A DNA stretch of 64,000 nucleotides from Herbiconiux aconitum. Its GTDB lineage: Bacteria; Actinomycetota; Actinomycetes; Actinomycetales; Microbacteriaceae. Below, piece by piece: positions 22,838 through 31,558 of the stretch. The DNA lies in NCBI RefSeq assembly GCF_024979235.1, contig NZ_JANLCM010000001.1, positions 930,001-994,000 on the forward strand, in the 5' to 3' direction. Position numbers and translations under genes: made by a program. The stretch's first letter is position 1. Each line of letters begins with the position of its first letter. The notes beneath the pieces were generated by a model. That model saw only the letters and a program-made list of their open reading frames with translations. It was not told the origin of the DNA and did not search any database.

Positions 22838-24205
22838 ATGAGCACGCACGTCAGCCGCCTGCAGAGCACCCGCGCCCGGCACCTCACCATCGCGGAGGCC
22901 CTGGCAGCCGGGCGGGCTCTGCGCGCCGAGATTCCGCGGTCGTCGCACCGCGACCTGACCGCGGCACCTGCCCCGCGCGACCCGCTCGGCATCCTCGCCG
23001 CCCAGAATGCGACGCGCCTCGACCACCTCGTTCCGTTGCGCCTCGAGCGGATGCTCACGAGCCCCTTCGCGTTCTACCGCGGAACCGCCGGCATCATGGC
23101 GGCCGATCTCGCCGCCGGCGCCTCGACGGGCATCGACGTGGTCGCCTGCGGCGACGCGCACATCAGCAACTTCGGCCTGTTCGCCTCCCCCCAGCGCACA
23201 CTGGTGTTCGACCTCAACGACTTCGACGAAGCCGCGGTCTCGCCCTGGGAATGGGACGTCAAGCGCCTCGTCGCGAGCGTCGTCATCGGAGCCGGGGATG
23301 CCGGCCACAGCGAGAAGCAGGTTCGTCGCGCGGCGCTCACCACGGCATCCGCCTACCGCACCGCACTCCGCGACATGATGAAGATCGACGCCCTCGAGCG
23401 CTACTACACCCGCGTGGACACCGACGAACTGCACCCCGAGCTCGACTCGGCGGCCCAGAAGGTGCTCGGCAAGGCCACCCGCCAGGCACGCCGACGCACC
23501 TCGCGCGCCTACCTCGAGAAGATCACGGCCCGCGACGACGACGGCACCCTGCTGATCATCGAAGACCCCCCGGTGCTCACCCACGTGCCCGAAGCGGTCG
23601 AGTCCGACGTCGAGGCGCTGTTCGAGCGGTATCGCAGCACCGTGCCCGCCGACATCGCTTTGCTGCTGTCGCACTTCACCCTCAACGACGTGGCCATGCG
23701 GGTGGTCGGCGTCGGGAGTGTGGGCACGCGGTGCTACATCCTCATCCTCTCCGGCCCGGCGGGCGAACCGTTGATCCTGCAAGTCAAGGAAGCTCAGCGA
23801 TCGGTGCTGCAGAACTTCGGCGGCGCGGTCTCGGCGCACGACCACGCTTCCGAGGGACAGCGCGTGGTCGACAACCAGCGCATCCTGCAGGCCGTCTCCG
23901 ACTCCTTCCTCGGTCATCTGCGCTTCGGCGGCCGCGACTTCTATGTGCGGCAGTTCCGCGACATGAAGGGGTCGATCGACGCCTCGACGCTTCCGCCATC
24001 GGAATTCCGCACCTATGTCGCCGGGTGCGGCACCGTGCTCGCCCGTGCCCACGCGCAGAGCCTCGACGCCCCCGTCATCGCGGGATATCTCGGTGGCTCC
24101 CGCGAGTTCGACGAGGCGGTGGTCGACTGGTCGTTCGCCTACGCCGATCAGTCGCTCGGCGACTTCGAAGGACTGCGGGATGCGGTCTCCCGCGGCGATA
24201 TCTAG
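22838..24205 (+). CDS. DUF2252 family protein
   Basis: Cytosolic protein of 455 residues of the DUF2252 family, which is distantly related to protein-kinase-like phosphotransferases. Family landmarks are MLTSPFAFYRGTA, CGDAHISNFGLF (a His-x-x-Asn catalytic-loop-like motif), FDLNDFDEA (DFD-like metal motif) and a Lys in LQVKEAQ. PFYVRQFRDMKGS-like sequence follows at about 370. No member has a settled biochemical role to my knowledge. The ATG is leaderless. The gene overlaps the end of the convergent SGNH hydrolase pseudogene by four bases. Confidence 0.9.
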   Translation: MSTHVSRLQSTRARHLTIAEALAAGRALRAEIPRSSHRDLTAAPAPRDPLGILAAQNATRLDHLVPLRLERMLTSPFAFYRGTAGIMAADLAAGASTGIDVVACGDAHISNFGLFASPQRTLVFDLNDFDEAAVSPWEWDVKRLVASVVIGAGDAGHSEKQVRRAALTTASAYRTALRDMMKIDALERYYTRVDTDELHPELDSAAQKVLGKATRQARRRTSRAYLEKITARDDDGTLLIIEDPPVLTHVPEAVESDVEALFERYRSTVPADIALLLSHFTLNDVAMRVVGVGSVGTRCYILILSGPAGEPLILQVKEAQRSVLQNFGGAVSAHDHASEGQRVVDNQRILQAVSDSFLGHLRFGGRDFYVRQFRDMKGSIDASTLPPSEFRTYVAGCGTVLARAHAQSLDAPVIAGYLGGSREFDEAVVDWSFAYADQSLGDFEGLRDAVSRGDI

Positions 24206-25359
24206 CCCTCACCCACGCGCGGCGCCGGGATCAACCCCGCCACGATCGAGTGGCCCCGCGCCGTGAAGTGGATGCCGTCGGCGTTCACGTCGGGCCGGAG
24301 AACCGACGGCTTCAGCGGGTCGCGGAGCGCGTAGTCGGCGTCGAGCACCCGGTCGACGCCGTACGGCCCGAGCGCGAGCCAGGCGTTCCAGTCGAGTCGC
24401 GTCTTCTCGGCCGCTCCCCCCAGGTCGCGCGGCGGCTCGGTGAGGGCGTACACCGTCGCATCGGGCCAGAGAGTGTGCACCTGGGTCACCACCGCGCCCC
24501 AGTCCCGCTCGATGTCGGCGAGGGGGCGGCCGTGCGCGATGTCGTTCGACGCCGCCCAGATCGTGACGATGTCGGGATCGAGCTCGCCGAACTCGTCCCA
24601 TTTCGCCGCGCCGGGCGCGAACACCGTCGTCTCGGCCCCCGGCGAGGCGAACGAGACAGCCGCCGCATCGTTGCTCGACGCCCACTGCTGCGGCCACGCG
24701 GTCTGCTCGCCGCGTGTCGGGAACGCGGCGGTCTGATAGCTGCCGGGGGCGTTGAGGGAATGGCCGATGCTTACCAGAAGGGGCGCGTGACCCGAGTAGA
24801 CGTACTCGATCCAGACGTCGAAGTAGCTGAGGTAGCCGAGCACGCCCGGTGCGCCGTCGGCGTTCGCCCGCGAGGAGCCGGCGTCGGTGGTGATCCAGGA
24901 GAGCCCCGGATTCGTGGCGAGCACGGCTCCGGCGGGAGCCGTCCAGCCGAGCGAGAGCAGGTAGCCGGTATGGGCGTCGATCGAGAACTGATCGGGTTCG
25001 ATCTAGTCGCTCACGAATCCGTCGGTGGAGAGGTTCGCGGTGCCGGCGACACCGGTCGATGTCGACGCGAAGACTCCGCTCGGCCCGGCCTCGCCTCCCA
25101 CGACCTGCTCACCGACGTAGACACCGGTGATCGTCACCGGCGTCGGAAAAGCCTCCTCCGAATCGAACTGCCAGTTGCGGATGTGCACACGGAACGCATC
25201 CGCCGGCACTCCGAGCTCGAAGGGCAAGCGCATGCTGGCGTCCATCGGCGCTCCCGCACTCGGCACCGCCCTGTCGGTGGTGTGACCGAAGCTGAAGGCT
25301 GCCGACGTGCGCGATTCGCCGGCGCGCCGTTCGAGCACCAGGCCGGGCGCGTCATCCAC
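24202..25359 (-). pseudogene. SGNH/GDSL hydrolase gene broken by an in-frame amber codon
   Basis: One reading frame encodes an SGNH esterase of about 385 residues but is interrupted by TAG at 25003-25005. The part before the stop is an N-terminal beta domain (residues about 1-118). The part after it holds the catalytic blocks: SIGHSLN with the Ser nucleophile, AASNDIA (block III Asn) and DGIHFTARGH (block V Asp-x-x-His). The sequence around the stop, GFVSD-stop-IEPDQFSID, reads through naturally, so a single substitution such as TGG to TAG is likely. A TAGAAT box six bases before an ATG at 25355 suggests the original start lay in another frame, and a one-base loss after codon 4 may be a second lesion. 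It may still yield a truncated product from an internal start. Confidence 0.78.
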
Positions 25360-25360
25360 C

Positions 25361-25366
25361 GATTCT
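25361..25366 (-). promoter_or_regulatory. Leaderless -10 box of the broken hydrolase gene
   Basis: TAGAAT lies six bases before ATG at 25355, which is out of frame with the hydrolase coding sequence, supporting an early frameshift. Confidence 0.45.
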
Positions 25367-25382
25367 AGGCAGACGGAGCTGC

Positions 25383-26273
25383 TCAGCCCGACGGCACCAG
25401 CACGTAATGGCCCGCGGGATAGAGGAACCAGGTCCAGATGAGCAGCAGCGTCACGAGGAACCCCGTCGCGAAGTTCAGCGCGAGGAACCGTCGCCAGCCC
25501 GCGTTGGCGCGCTCCGCATCCGCGTCGCGGAGCGACCAGAACGGCAGCACGCTCACGGCATAGGGCAGGATCAGCAGGGCCGCGAGCGGGCCCGGCCACG
25601 AGGTGAACAGCAGCAGCACGCCGGCGAGGAGATAGGCGGAGAAGGCGAAACGCACGGTCGCGGCGGCCCCGATGACCGTGGCCACGGAGCCGATGCCGCC
25701 CTCCCGATCGGCCACGATGTCTTGCACCGCGCCGAAGGCGTGGCTGGCGATGCCCCAGAGGAAGAACGCGGCGAGCACGGCCCAGATGCTCGGCGTGAAG
25801 ACCGCGCCCGCGAGCACGAGGCCGTAGACGGCGGGGCTCACGAAGTGGGTGCTGGAGGTGAGCGAATCGAGGAAGGGCCGCTCTTTGAAGCGCAGACGCG
25901 GTGCACTGTAGGCGATGAGGGCGAACACGCTGACCGCCAGCACGAGCCAGGACAGCGGGCTGCCCACCAGCACCAGGAACACCAGGAAGGGCACGTTCGT
26001 GACCACGACAGCCCATAGCGTCACGCGGTGCAGGGAGCGGTCGAGCACCGCGCCCTCGACGCCGCCCTTGCGCGGATTGCGCAGGTCGGACTCGTAGTCG
26101 AACACGTCGTTGATGCCGTACATCGCGAGGTTGTAGGGCACCAGGAAGTAGAGGGTGCCGAGCACGAAGACGAGGTCGAGCTCTCGCGTCGTGAGCAGAT
26201 AGCCGGCCGCAAAGGGGAACGCCGTGTTCACCCAGGAGAGCGGGCGGGAGGAGAGGAGGAGCTGGCGGATCAC
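25383..26273 (-). CDS. crtEb: Lycopene elongase, UbiA-family prenyltransferase CrtEb
   Basis: Membrane prenyltransferase of 296 residues that adds two C5 units to lycopene, giving the C50 carotenoid flavuxanthin. The UbiA Asp-rich motif NDVFDYESD follows helix 2, and the second motif AVQDIVADREGG is in the cytosolic loop before helix 6. About nine helices are predicted. The GTG start overlaps the crtYf stop (GTGA). It is the last gene of the crtE-crtB-crtI-crtYe-crtYf-crtEb cluster, the same order as in Corynebacterium glutamicum, where the end product is decaprenoxanthin. The broken SGNH gene follows immediately. Confidence 0.94.
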   Translation of the reverse strand: MIRQLLLSSRPLSWVNTAFPFAAGYLLTTRELDLVFVLGTLYFLVPYNLAMYGINDVFDYESDLRNPRKGGVEGAVLDRSLHRVTLWAVVVTNVPFLVFLVLVGSPLSWLVLAVSVFALIAYSAPRLRFKERPFLDSLTSSTHFVSPAVYGLVLAGAVFTPSIWAVLAAFFLWGIASHAFGAVQDIVADREGGIGSVATVIGAAATVRFAFSAYLLAGVLLLFTSWPGPLAALLILPYAVSVLPFWSLRDADAERANAGWRRFLALNFATGFLVTLLLIWTWFLYPAGHYVLVPSG

Positions 26274-26611
26274 TCGCGGTCGCCCGTCAGCGCGGCGCGG
26301 GGCCGGTCGAGCAGCAGCCACAACGACGGAAGCAAGAACACGGCGGCGAGCGCGTAGGCGAAGTCCTCCAGCGGTGCGATGCCCACGAAGGCCCCGCTGA
26401 TGCGGGCTTCGTCGTAGCCCACCAGCCCGATGGCGATCATGACGTTGTCGAACACCGCGGTGAGCACCAGCAGCACACCGAGGGTGACGCCGAACGCCGC
26501 CATGACGCCGCGCCGCGCATCCGTCGGCCGGCGGCGCACGACCACGAAAGCGACCACCACCACGGCCAGAACCACCGCCAGGAAGACCAGATTGAGTGCC
26601 CAGTACGTCAT
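26270..26611 (-). CDS. crtYf: C50 carotenoid cyclase subunit CrtYf
   Basis: Small three-helix membrane protein of 113 residues, one half of the heterodimeric cyclase that closes the rings of C50 carotenoids. The lycopene-cyclase-domain motif FDNVMIAIGLVGYDE and the PLEDFAYALAA segment, with its conserved Pro-Leu-Glu-Glu/Asp-Phe, are visible. It overlaps crtYe by four bases upstream (ATGA) and crtEb downstream. Which ring type is formed (epsilon, gamma or beta) cannot be told from these motifs. Confidence 0.93.
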   Translation of the reverse strand: MTYWALNLVFLAVVLAVVVVAFVVVRRRPTDARRGVMAAFGVTLGVLLVLTAVFDNVMIAIGLVGYDEARISGAFVGIAPLEDFAYALAAVFLLPSLWLLLDRPRAALTGDRE

Positions 26612-26949
26612 CCGAGCCCCTGCCCTCGTCTGACCCGCCCCGACAAGAGGATCATATGCACCCCGCGGAATACGTTCATCGTGAGGTAGCAGAGCAGGGT
26701 GAGGAAGAAGAGCTCCTCGAGGGGCAGCTCCGGGCCGATGAGGATGCCCGTCATGAATGCGGTCTCGCCCCGGAAGAAGATTCCGAGCCCGATGCCGAAG
26801 AGATCCCAGAGCAGGAAGAAGGCCACGCCCACGGCCAGCACCACGGCCGCCCGCCGTGGACGATCGAAGAAGAACAGCCGGAAGCGGCGATCGAGCACCA
26901 CCATCCCCCCGAGCGAAACGAGCAGCGCGGCGAGATAGAGGATGCCCAT
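26608..26949 (-). CDS. crtYe: C50 carotenoid cyclase subunit CrtYe
   Basis: Partner cyclase subunit of 113 residues with three helices. The motif WDLFGIGLGIFFRGE and the PLEELFFLTLLCY segment match the CrtY-type small cyclases (the same fold fused in fungal CarRP). The order crtYe-crtYf, with equal lengths and 4-nt overlaps, is that of other C50 carotenoid producers. Start ATG at 26949, 15 bases after the crtI stop. Confidence 0.93.
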   Translation of the reverse strand: MGILYLAALLVSLGGMVVLDRRFRLFFFDRPRRAAVVLAVGVAFFLLWDLFGIGLGIFFRGETAFMTGILIGPELPLEELFFLTLLCYLTMNVFRGVHMILLSGRVRRGQGLG

Positions 26950-26964
26950 GATCGGCCGCTCGAA

Positions 26965-28830
26965 TCAGCGTCGGTCGGCCGGCGCGCCGGGCTGCGGATC
27001 GACCGGGGCGCCCGGACGCACGGCGCCGAGCGGCTCCGGCAGAGGCCCGGTGGAGGTGTCGCCGTGCAGCCGCTTGATGACGAGTTCGGCACTGATCAGA
27101 CACATCGGCAACCCGATTCCGGGCGTCGTCGACGCACCGGCGTAGTAGAGGCCGTCGACCTTCGTGCTCACGTTGCGGGCCCGGAAGAAGGCACTCTGAC
27201 GCAGGGTGTGAGCTGGGCCGAGCGCTGTTCCCTTCCAGGAATTGAGATCGGCCGCGAAGTCGGCCGGGCCGACGGTTCGACGCACGACCACGCGTTCCGC
27301 GAGGTCGGGGATGCCTGCCCAGTCGGCGATCTGGGCGATCGCGGCGTCGGCCAGGGCCTCGACCCGCGCGTCACCGGCACCGTCGATCCCGCCCGCGCCG
27401 ATCGAGGGATCGGCCGGGATCGGCACCAGCACGAACAGGTTCTCGTGCCCCTCCGGCGCCACCGCGTCGTCGGTGGCGCTCGGCCGGCACACGTAGATCG
27501 AGGCCGGATCGGGCACGGACGTGCGATGCGGGGTCGCCCCGGTGCCGGTGCCGAAGATCTTCTCGAAGTCGCTCTTCCAGCTCTTCGTGAAGAACAGGGT
27601 GTGGTGCTCGAGCTGCGGCAGCTCGCCGCGCACACCGAGCATCACGAGGAGAGCGCTCGGCCCGGCGACCTTCTTCTGCCAGTAGGCCTCGGGATAGGTC
27701 TGGAGCTCGGGCAACAGCATGGCGGTCTCGGTGTGCCAGAGGTCGGCGGTGGAGACCACGAGGCCGGCCTCGAGCGAATGCGCACGACCGTCGGCGTCGG
27801 TGTAGTGCACGCCGCCGACGCGCGGCCGGGTGGAGGCGGGGGTCGGGATGTCGGTGACCGGGGCGGCGTTCGAGACGGCGCGAGCATCCGGCGCGGCTGC
27901 GGCTGCCCCGCTCGCTGACCGCGTCGGCGCAGGCTCCTCGCCCGAGAGCATCCGTCGCAGTTCGTCGCGGTCGATCACGTTGGTGTCGAACTCGGTGGTC
28001 TCGTAGTCGTAGACATCGACCGGGCCGGGCGCTGCCGGCGGTGCGCTTTCGACCTCCATCACGATGCGCGACACCTCGGCCCCGGTCACGATCGTGACGC
28101 CCTCGGCGACGGCCAGGCGCTCGATCGCGTCGATCACGGCGGCGATCCCGCCGCGCGGGTAGAGCACTCCTTCGTCGAGGTCGAGATGGCTCATCAGGTG
28201 ATACATGCTCGGAGCCGCATATGGCGAAGTGCCGAGGAAGACCGCAGGGTAACCCAGCACCTGCTGCAGTCGCGGATCACGCACGGTGCGCGCCGCGAAC
28301 CCGGCCAGCGGCTCGGTCAGCAGCCGGGTCAGTCGAGGCAGCCGCTTCAGCACGGCACCGGTGAACAGCGGCGACACCTTCTCGAAGGTCGAGTACAGGA
28401 AGTACTCCTTCGCCAGCTCGTAAGTGGAGGCCGCCGAATCGAGGTAGCCCGACATCCGCACCCCCGCACCCGGCTCGATCGTCTCGAACAGCTCCAGATT
28501 CTCGTCGCGACTAGCGGCGATGTCGATCGACGCGAACTCGCCTTCGAAGTAGACCCGGTAGCCCGGATCGAGCTTCACCAGATCGAGCTGTTCGGCCGCG
28601 CTGGTGCCGAGCAGACGGAAGAAGTGGTCGAAGACCTCGGGCATCAGATACCAGGACGGACCGGTGTCGAAGCGGAAACCGTCGTGCTCCCACACGCCGG
28701 CGCGGCCGCCCACCCGTTCGTTCTTCTCGAGCAGTGTCACGGCATGACCCTCTCGAGCCAGGAGCGCTGCGCTCGCCAGTCCGCTGATTCCGCCGCCGAT
28801 CACGATCGCTGTCTTCGCCGTCGTCGTCAC
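26965..28830 (-). CDS. crtI: Phytoene desaturase CrtI with an unusual insertion
   Basis: FAD-dependent enzyme that desaturates phytoene to lycopene at the membrane. The N-terminal Rossmann motif AIVIGGGISGLASAALLA and the C-terminal YYAGASTTPGIGLPMCL stretch are diagnostic. Length is 621 residues against roughly 500-550 for most bacterial CrtI. The excess is an insertion at about residues 260-338 that is rich in Ala, Pro, Ser and acidic residues and looks disordered. A Pro/Gly-rich tail of about 30 residues is also extra. The GTG start overlaps the crtB stop (GTGA). Catalytic regions appear complete, so it should be active. Confidence 0.96.
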   Translation of the reverse strand: MTTTAKTAIVIGGGISGLASAALLAREGHAVTLLEKNERVGGRAGVWEHDGFRFDTGPSWYLMPEVFDHFFRLLGTSAAEQLDLVKLDPGYRVYFEGEFASIDIAASRDENLELFETIEPGAGVRMSGYLDSAASTYELAKEYFLYSTFEKVSPLFTGAVLKRLPRLTRLLTEPLAGFAARTVRDPRLQQVLGYPAVFLGTSPYAAPSMYHLMSHLDLDEGVLYPRGGIAAVIDAIERLAVAEGVTIVTGAEVSRIVMEVESAPPAAPGPVDVYDYETTEFDTNVIDRDELRRMLSGEEPAPTRSASGAAAAAPDARAVSNAAPVTDIPTPASTRPRVGGVHYTDADGRAHSLEAGLVVSTADLWHTETAMLLPELQTYPEAYWQKKVAGPSALLVMLGVRGELPQLEHHTLFFTKSWKSDFEKIFGTGTGATPHRTSVPDPASIYVCRPSATDDAVAPEGHENLFVLVPIPADPSIGAGGIDGAGDARVEALADAAIAQIADWAGIPDLAERVVVRRTVGPADFAADLNSWKGTALGPAHTLRQSAFFRARNVSTKVDGLYYAGASTTPGIGLPMCLISAELVIKRLHGDTSTGPLPEPLGAVRPGAPVDPQPGAPADRR

Positions 28831-29798
28831 TCGATCGTGTCTCCTTCTGCATACCGTCCGGCCGGGCCGGATGGTGTGTGCTCTGCCGTCGCGCGTCTCG
28901 GCAAGCTCGAACGCGGGAGCCGGCCGAGCGCCGCCCCTGCAGCTATTCTCGCCTTGACCGGGTTCGGAACCCGAACACGCGTGCGGGCGAGTACGGCTGC
29001 GGGCGTGTCGCGGAGGCGGCCGGTGAGCTCCTCGAACAGGCCCTGGGCGAGCACGACGGCCCGCCGACTGGTCGTGGGAAGTCCGGGGAGGCTGGCGCGC
29101 GCGATCCGCAGATCTTCGTCGATGTCGGCGATGATCCGCTTCTTCTCGGCCTCGGTGAACGTGGTCACGTCGATTCCGGGGAAGTAGCTGCGGCCGAGCG
29201 TGCCGAAGTCGGCGGCGAGGTCGCGGAGGAAGTTGATCTTCTGGAAGGCGGCGCCCAGGTGGCACGCGCCGTCGACGAGCGTGGCGTGCTGCGTCGGAGT
29301 CACCGGCACGCCCTTGAGGAAAGCGGCGAGACACATCAGTCCCACCACCTCGGCCGATCCGTAGACGTAGTCGTCGAACGAATCCGGTGTGTGCCGGGTC
29401 TCCGAGATGTCGGCTCGCATGGACCGGAAGAAGGGAGCGGTGAGGTCTTCGCCGATGCCGACACGACGCGCGGTCCAGCCGAAGGCGTGCACCACGAGGT
29501 TGGTGCTGTAGCCGCAGGACATGGCCGAGCAGGTCTCGCGTTCGAGCGCATCGATGCGTCGTTCGATCTCCACCCGGTCGAGTGAGGCCGACGCCGCGAC
29601 TCCGTCGACGACCTCGTCGGCCAGGCGCACGAGGGCGTAGATGTTCTCGACGTCTTGCCGCACCGGCTGGGCGAGCAGGCGCGAGGCGAGCCCGAACGAC
29701 GTGGAGTAGCGGCGGATTACAACGGACGAGGCCTCCATGGCCACCCGGTCGTAGAGGCTCGGCTCGCCGCCCCAGCGCCCCGAGTTCTTGCCGCTCAT
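28827..29798 (-). CDS. crtB: Phytoene synthase CrtB
   Basis: Condenses two geranylgeranyl diphosphates to phytoene. The 323-residue protein has the two Asp-rich substrate motifs: a form of DxxxD in VRLADEVVD and QKINFLRDLAADF with GRSYFPG. Membrane-associated squalene/phytoene synthase family. The ATG at 29798 is preceded by GGGGTGAG, while the longer frame upstream is Arg-rich and non-coding-like. It is 64 bases from the crtE stop and overlaps crtI. Confidence 0.95.
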   Translation of the reverse strand: MSGKNSGRWGGEPSLYDRVAMEASSVVIRRYSTSFGLASRLLAQPVRQDVENIYALVRLADEVVDGVAASASLDRVEIERRIDALERETCSAMSCGYSTNLVVHAFGWTARRVGIGEDLTAPFFRSMRADISETRHTPDSFDDYVYGSAEVVGLMCLAAFLKGVPVTPTQHATLVDGACHLGAAFQKINFLRDLAADFGTLGRSYFPGIDVTTFTEAEKKRIIADIDEDLRIARASLPGLPTTSRRAVVLAQGLFEELTGRLRDTPAAVLARTRVRVPNPVKARIAAGAALGRLPRSSLPRRATAEHTPSGPAGRYAEGDTIE

Positions 29799-29862
29799 CT
29801 CACCCCGATCGTCGTGCCGTCGAGCTCCGGTGCGCCTGACCGCGCTCCAGGGAGTGCTCGTG

Positions 29863-30987
29863 TCATCGAACCCTACCGAGCACCGAGGCCACGACGGGGC
29901 GGAATTCCTCGCGCGCCGCATCCGGCAATTCCGGATCGACGAGCGCTTCCCAGGCCCGATTCGCGAAATCCCGGGCGAGCGCCTCGGTGAACCGGCGTGA
30001 CCCCGTCTTCTCGAGCACCTCGCGGATGCGACCGGCCTGGGCTGCGGTGAGATCGGGGGAACCGATGAACCCCTCGACCTCCGCCCATTCCGGGCGCGAA
30101 GCCGCGTGGGCCAGCAGCACGGTGCGCTTGCCCTCGCGCAGATCGCCGAGGGTGGTCTTGCCGGTGTCGCGTTCGTCGCCGAACACGCCGAGCAGGTCGT
30201 CGACGACCTGATAGGCGATTCCGATGTTGCGGCCGAAGGTGCCGAGCGCTGCGACAGCTGCGGCGGACGCGCCAGCGAGCACCGCTCCCGCCTGCAGCGG
30301 CGTCTCGAACGAGTAGACGGCCGTCTTCAGGCGCTCCATCTCGAGGATCTCATCGACGGTGGGCAGTTCGGCAGGTCCGCCCGCACCGCCTCCTGCGCCG
30401 CCTCCGCTCCCGGTCGCGCTCGCCCTCCGGAGCGCGAAGTCGACGTCGTAGAGTTCACCCGCCGCCGAGACGAACATCGCCTCGTCGAGCAGGTCATGCA
30501 GCCGAGTGCGCAGGATGCCGTCGACGCCTGAGCGATCGATCAGGCGGTAGGCGTTGAAGAGCGCGAGGTCGCCCGCGATGATGGCGACCGACATACCGCG
30601 ATGCTCGGCATCGGGAAGCGGGATGCCCGCGGTCGTCGCGATGTCGCGGTACCGGCCCGAGACGTTGACCCCTCCGCGCCGCACGAAATCGCGGTCGATC
30701 ACGTCGTCGTGCACGATCAATGCCGTGTGGAGCAGTTCGAACGCCGCTCCGACGTGCGCGGCCGCATCGAGGTCGGTGCCGCCGAGGGCCTCGTAGGCGG
30801 CCATGACCATGCGCGGGCGAACACGCTTGCCCCCCGAGGCATTGCGCTCGAGTGTCTCCCACAGCGCGGCGTATGGCGCGCCCAGCGTTTTCGCCCGATA
30901 GTGGGAGTCACTGAAGAAGACCGCCAAGACGCGCTCGACGTGCTGGTGTCGGCGTTGCGACACGGCGAGCAGATCGTGAGTGTCCAC
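29863..30987 (-). CDS. crtE: Geranylgeranyl diphosphate synthase CrtE
   Basis: Polyprenyl synthase of 374 residues supplying C20 precursor for the carotenoid pathway. First Asp-rich motif is LIVHDDVIDRD, second is YQVVDDLLGVFGD, and GGKRVRPRM binds diphosphate. A Gly/Ala-rich loop at about residues 200-215 is an insertion. The GTG start is leaderless: TAAGTT lies six bases upstream. It is the first gene of the carotenoid operon and divergent from idi, so precursor supply and use are transcribed from one 45-base region. Confidence 0.95.
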   Translation of the reverse strand: MDTHDLLAVSQRRHQHVERVLAVFFSDSHYRAKTLGAPYAALWETLERNASGGKRVRPRMVMAAYEALGGTDLDAAAHVGAAFELLHTALIVHDDVIDRDFVRRGGVNVSGRYRDIATTAGIPLPDAEHRGMSVAIIAGDLALFNAYRLIDRSGVDGILRTRLHDLLDEAMFVSAAGELYDVDFALRRASATGSGGGAGGGAGGPAELPTVDEILEMERLKTAVYSFETPLQAGAVLAGASAAAVAALGTFGRNIGIAYQVVDDLLGVFGDERDTGKTTLGDLREGKRTVLLAHAASRPEWAEVEGFIGSPDLTAAQAGRIREVLEKTGSRRFTEALARDFANRAWEALVDPELPDAAREEFRPVVASVLGRVR

Positions 30988-30993
30988 GACTCC

Positions 30994-30999
30994 AACTTA
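30994..30999 (-). promoter_or_regulatory. Leaderless -10 box of the carotenoid operon
   Basis: TAAGTT, read towards crtE, ends six bases before the GTG start. Confidence 0.6.
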
Positions 31000-31009
31000 C
31001 ATGGCAACC

Positions 31010-31025
31010 TTGTAATAAAGGACAA
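31010..31025. promoter_or_regulatory. Possible operator between crtE and idi
   Basis: TTGTAATAAAGGACAA has TTGT/ACAA inverted ends and lies in the AT-rich centre of the divergent region. Carotenoid operons in related bacteria are often controlled by a MarR-type repressor (CrtR), but no such gene is in the window. Confidence 0.3.
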
Positions 31026-31032
31026 TAGTGAA

Positions 31033-31548
31033 ATGACCAGCGATACCGAACAGGTGGTTCTGCTCTCCGACGACGGCGCGCCCATCGGCGTCGCCGACAA
31101 ACACGAGGTGCACACCGACGACACGCCGCTGCACCTCGCCTTCTCCTGCCATGTCTTCGACGAGACCGGGCGCATCCTGGTCACCCGCCGGGCGCTCACG
31201 AAGAGGGCGTGGCCTGGGGTCTGGACGAATTCGTTCTGCGGGCATCCCGGCCCCGACGAGGAATTGGCGGATGCCGTCACCCGCCGAGCCCGTGAAGAGC
31301 TCGGTCTCGAACTGGCCGGCTTGGAACTCGTGCTGCCCGACTTCCGCTATCTCGCGATCGACGCATCCGGAATCGTCGAGAACGAGATCTGCCCGGTCTA
31401 CACCGCCCGCGCGGCCGGTGCGGTGCTGGCGAACCCGGCCGAGGTGGCCGAGTGGCGCTGGGCCGACACGGCCGAGCTGCAGCTCGCGGTGTCGTTGACC
31501 CCGTGGGCGTTCAGCCCGTGGCTGGCGCTTCAGCTGCCCCAGCTGTAA
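31033..31548 (+). CDS. idi: Isopentenyl-diphosphate isomerase, type I
   Basis: Interconverts isopentenyl and dimethylallyl diphosphate, feeding CrtE. The 171-residue Nudix-fold protein has the catalytic Cys in NSFCGHPG, the Nudix-like helix AVTRRAREELG and the catalytic Glu in ENEICPVY. AAAGGA lies ten bases before the ATG. It is divergent from the carotenoid operon and followed after ten bases by the alaS-like gene, with which it may be co-transcribed. Confidence 0.96.
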   Translation: MTSDTEQVVLLSDDGAPIGVADKHEVHTDDTPLHLAFSCHVFDETGRILVTRRALTKRAWPGVWTNSFCGHPGPDEELADAVTRRAREELGLELAGLELVLPDFRYLAIDASGIVENEICPVYTARAAGAVLANPAEVAEWRWADTAELQLAVSLTPWAFSPWLALQLPQL

Positions 31549-31558
31549 TGCTGGGCAC

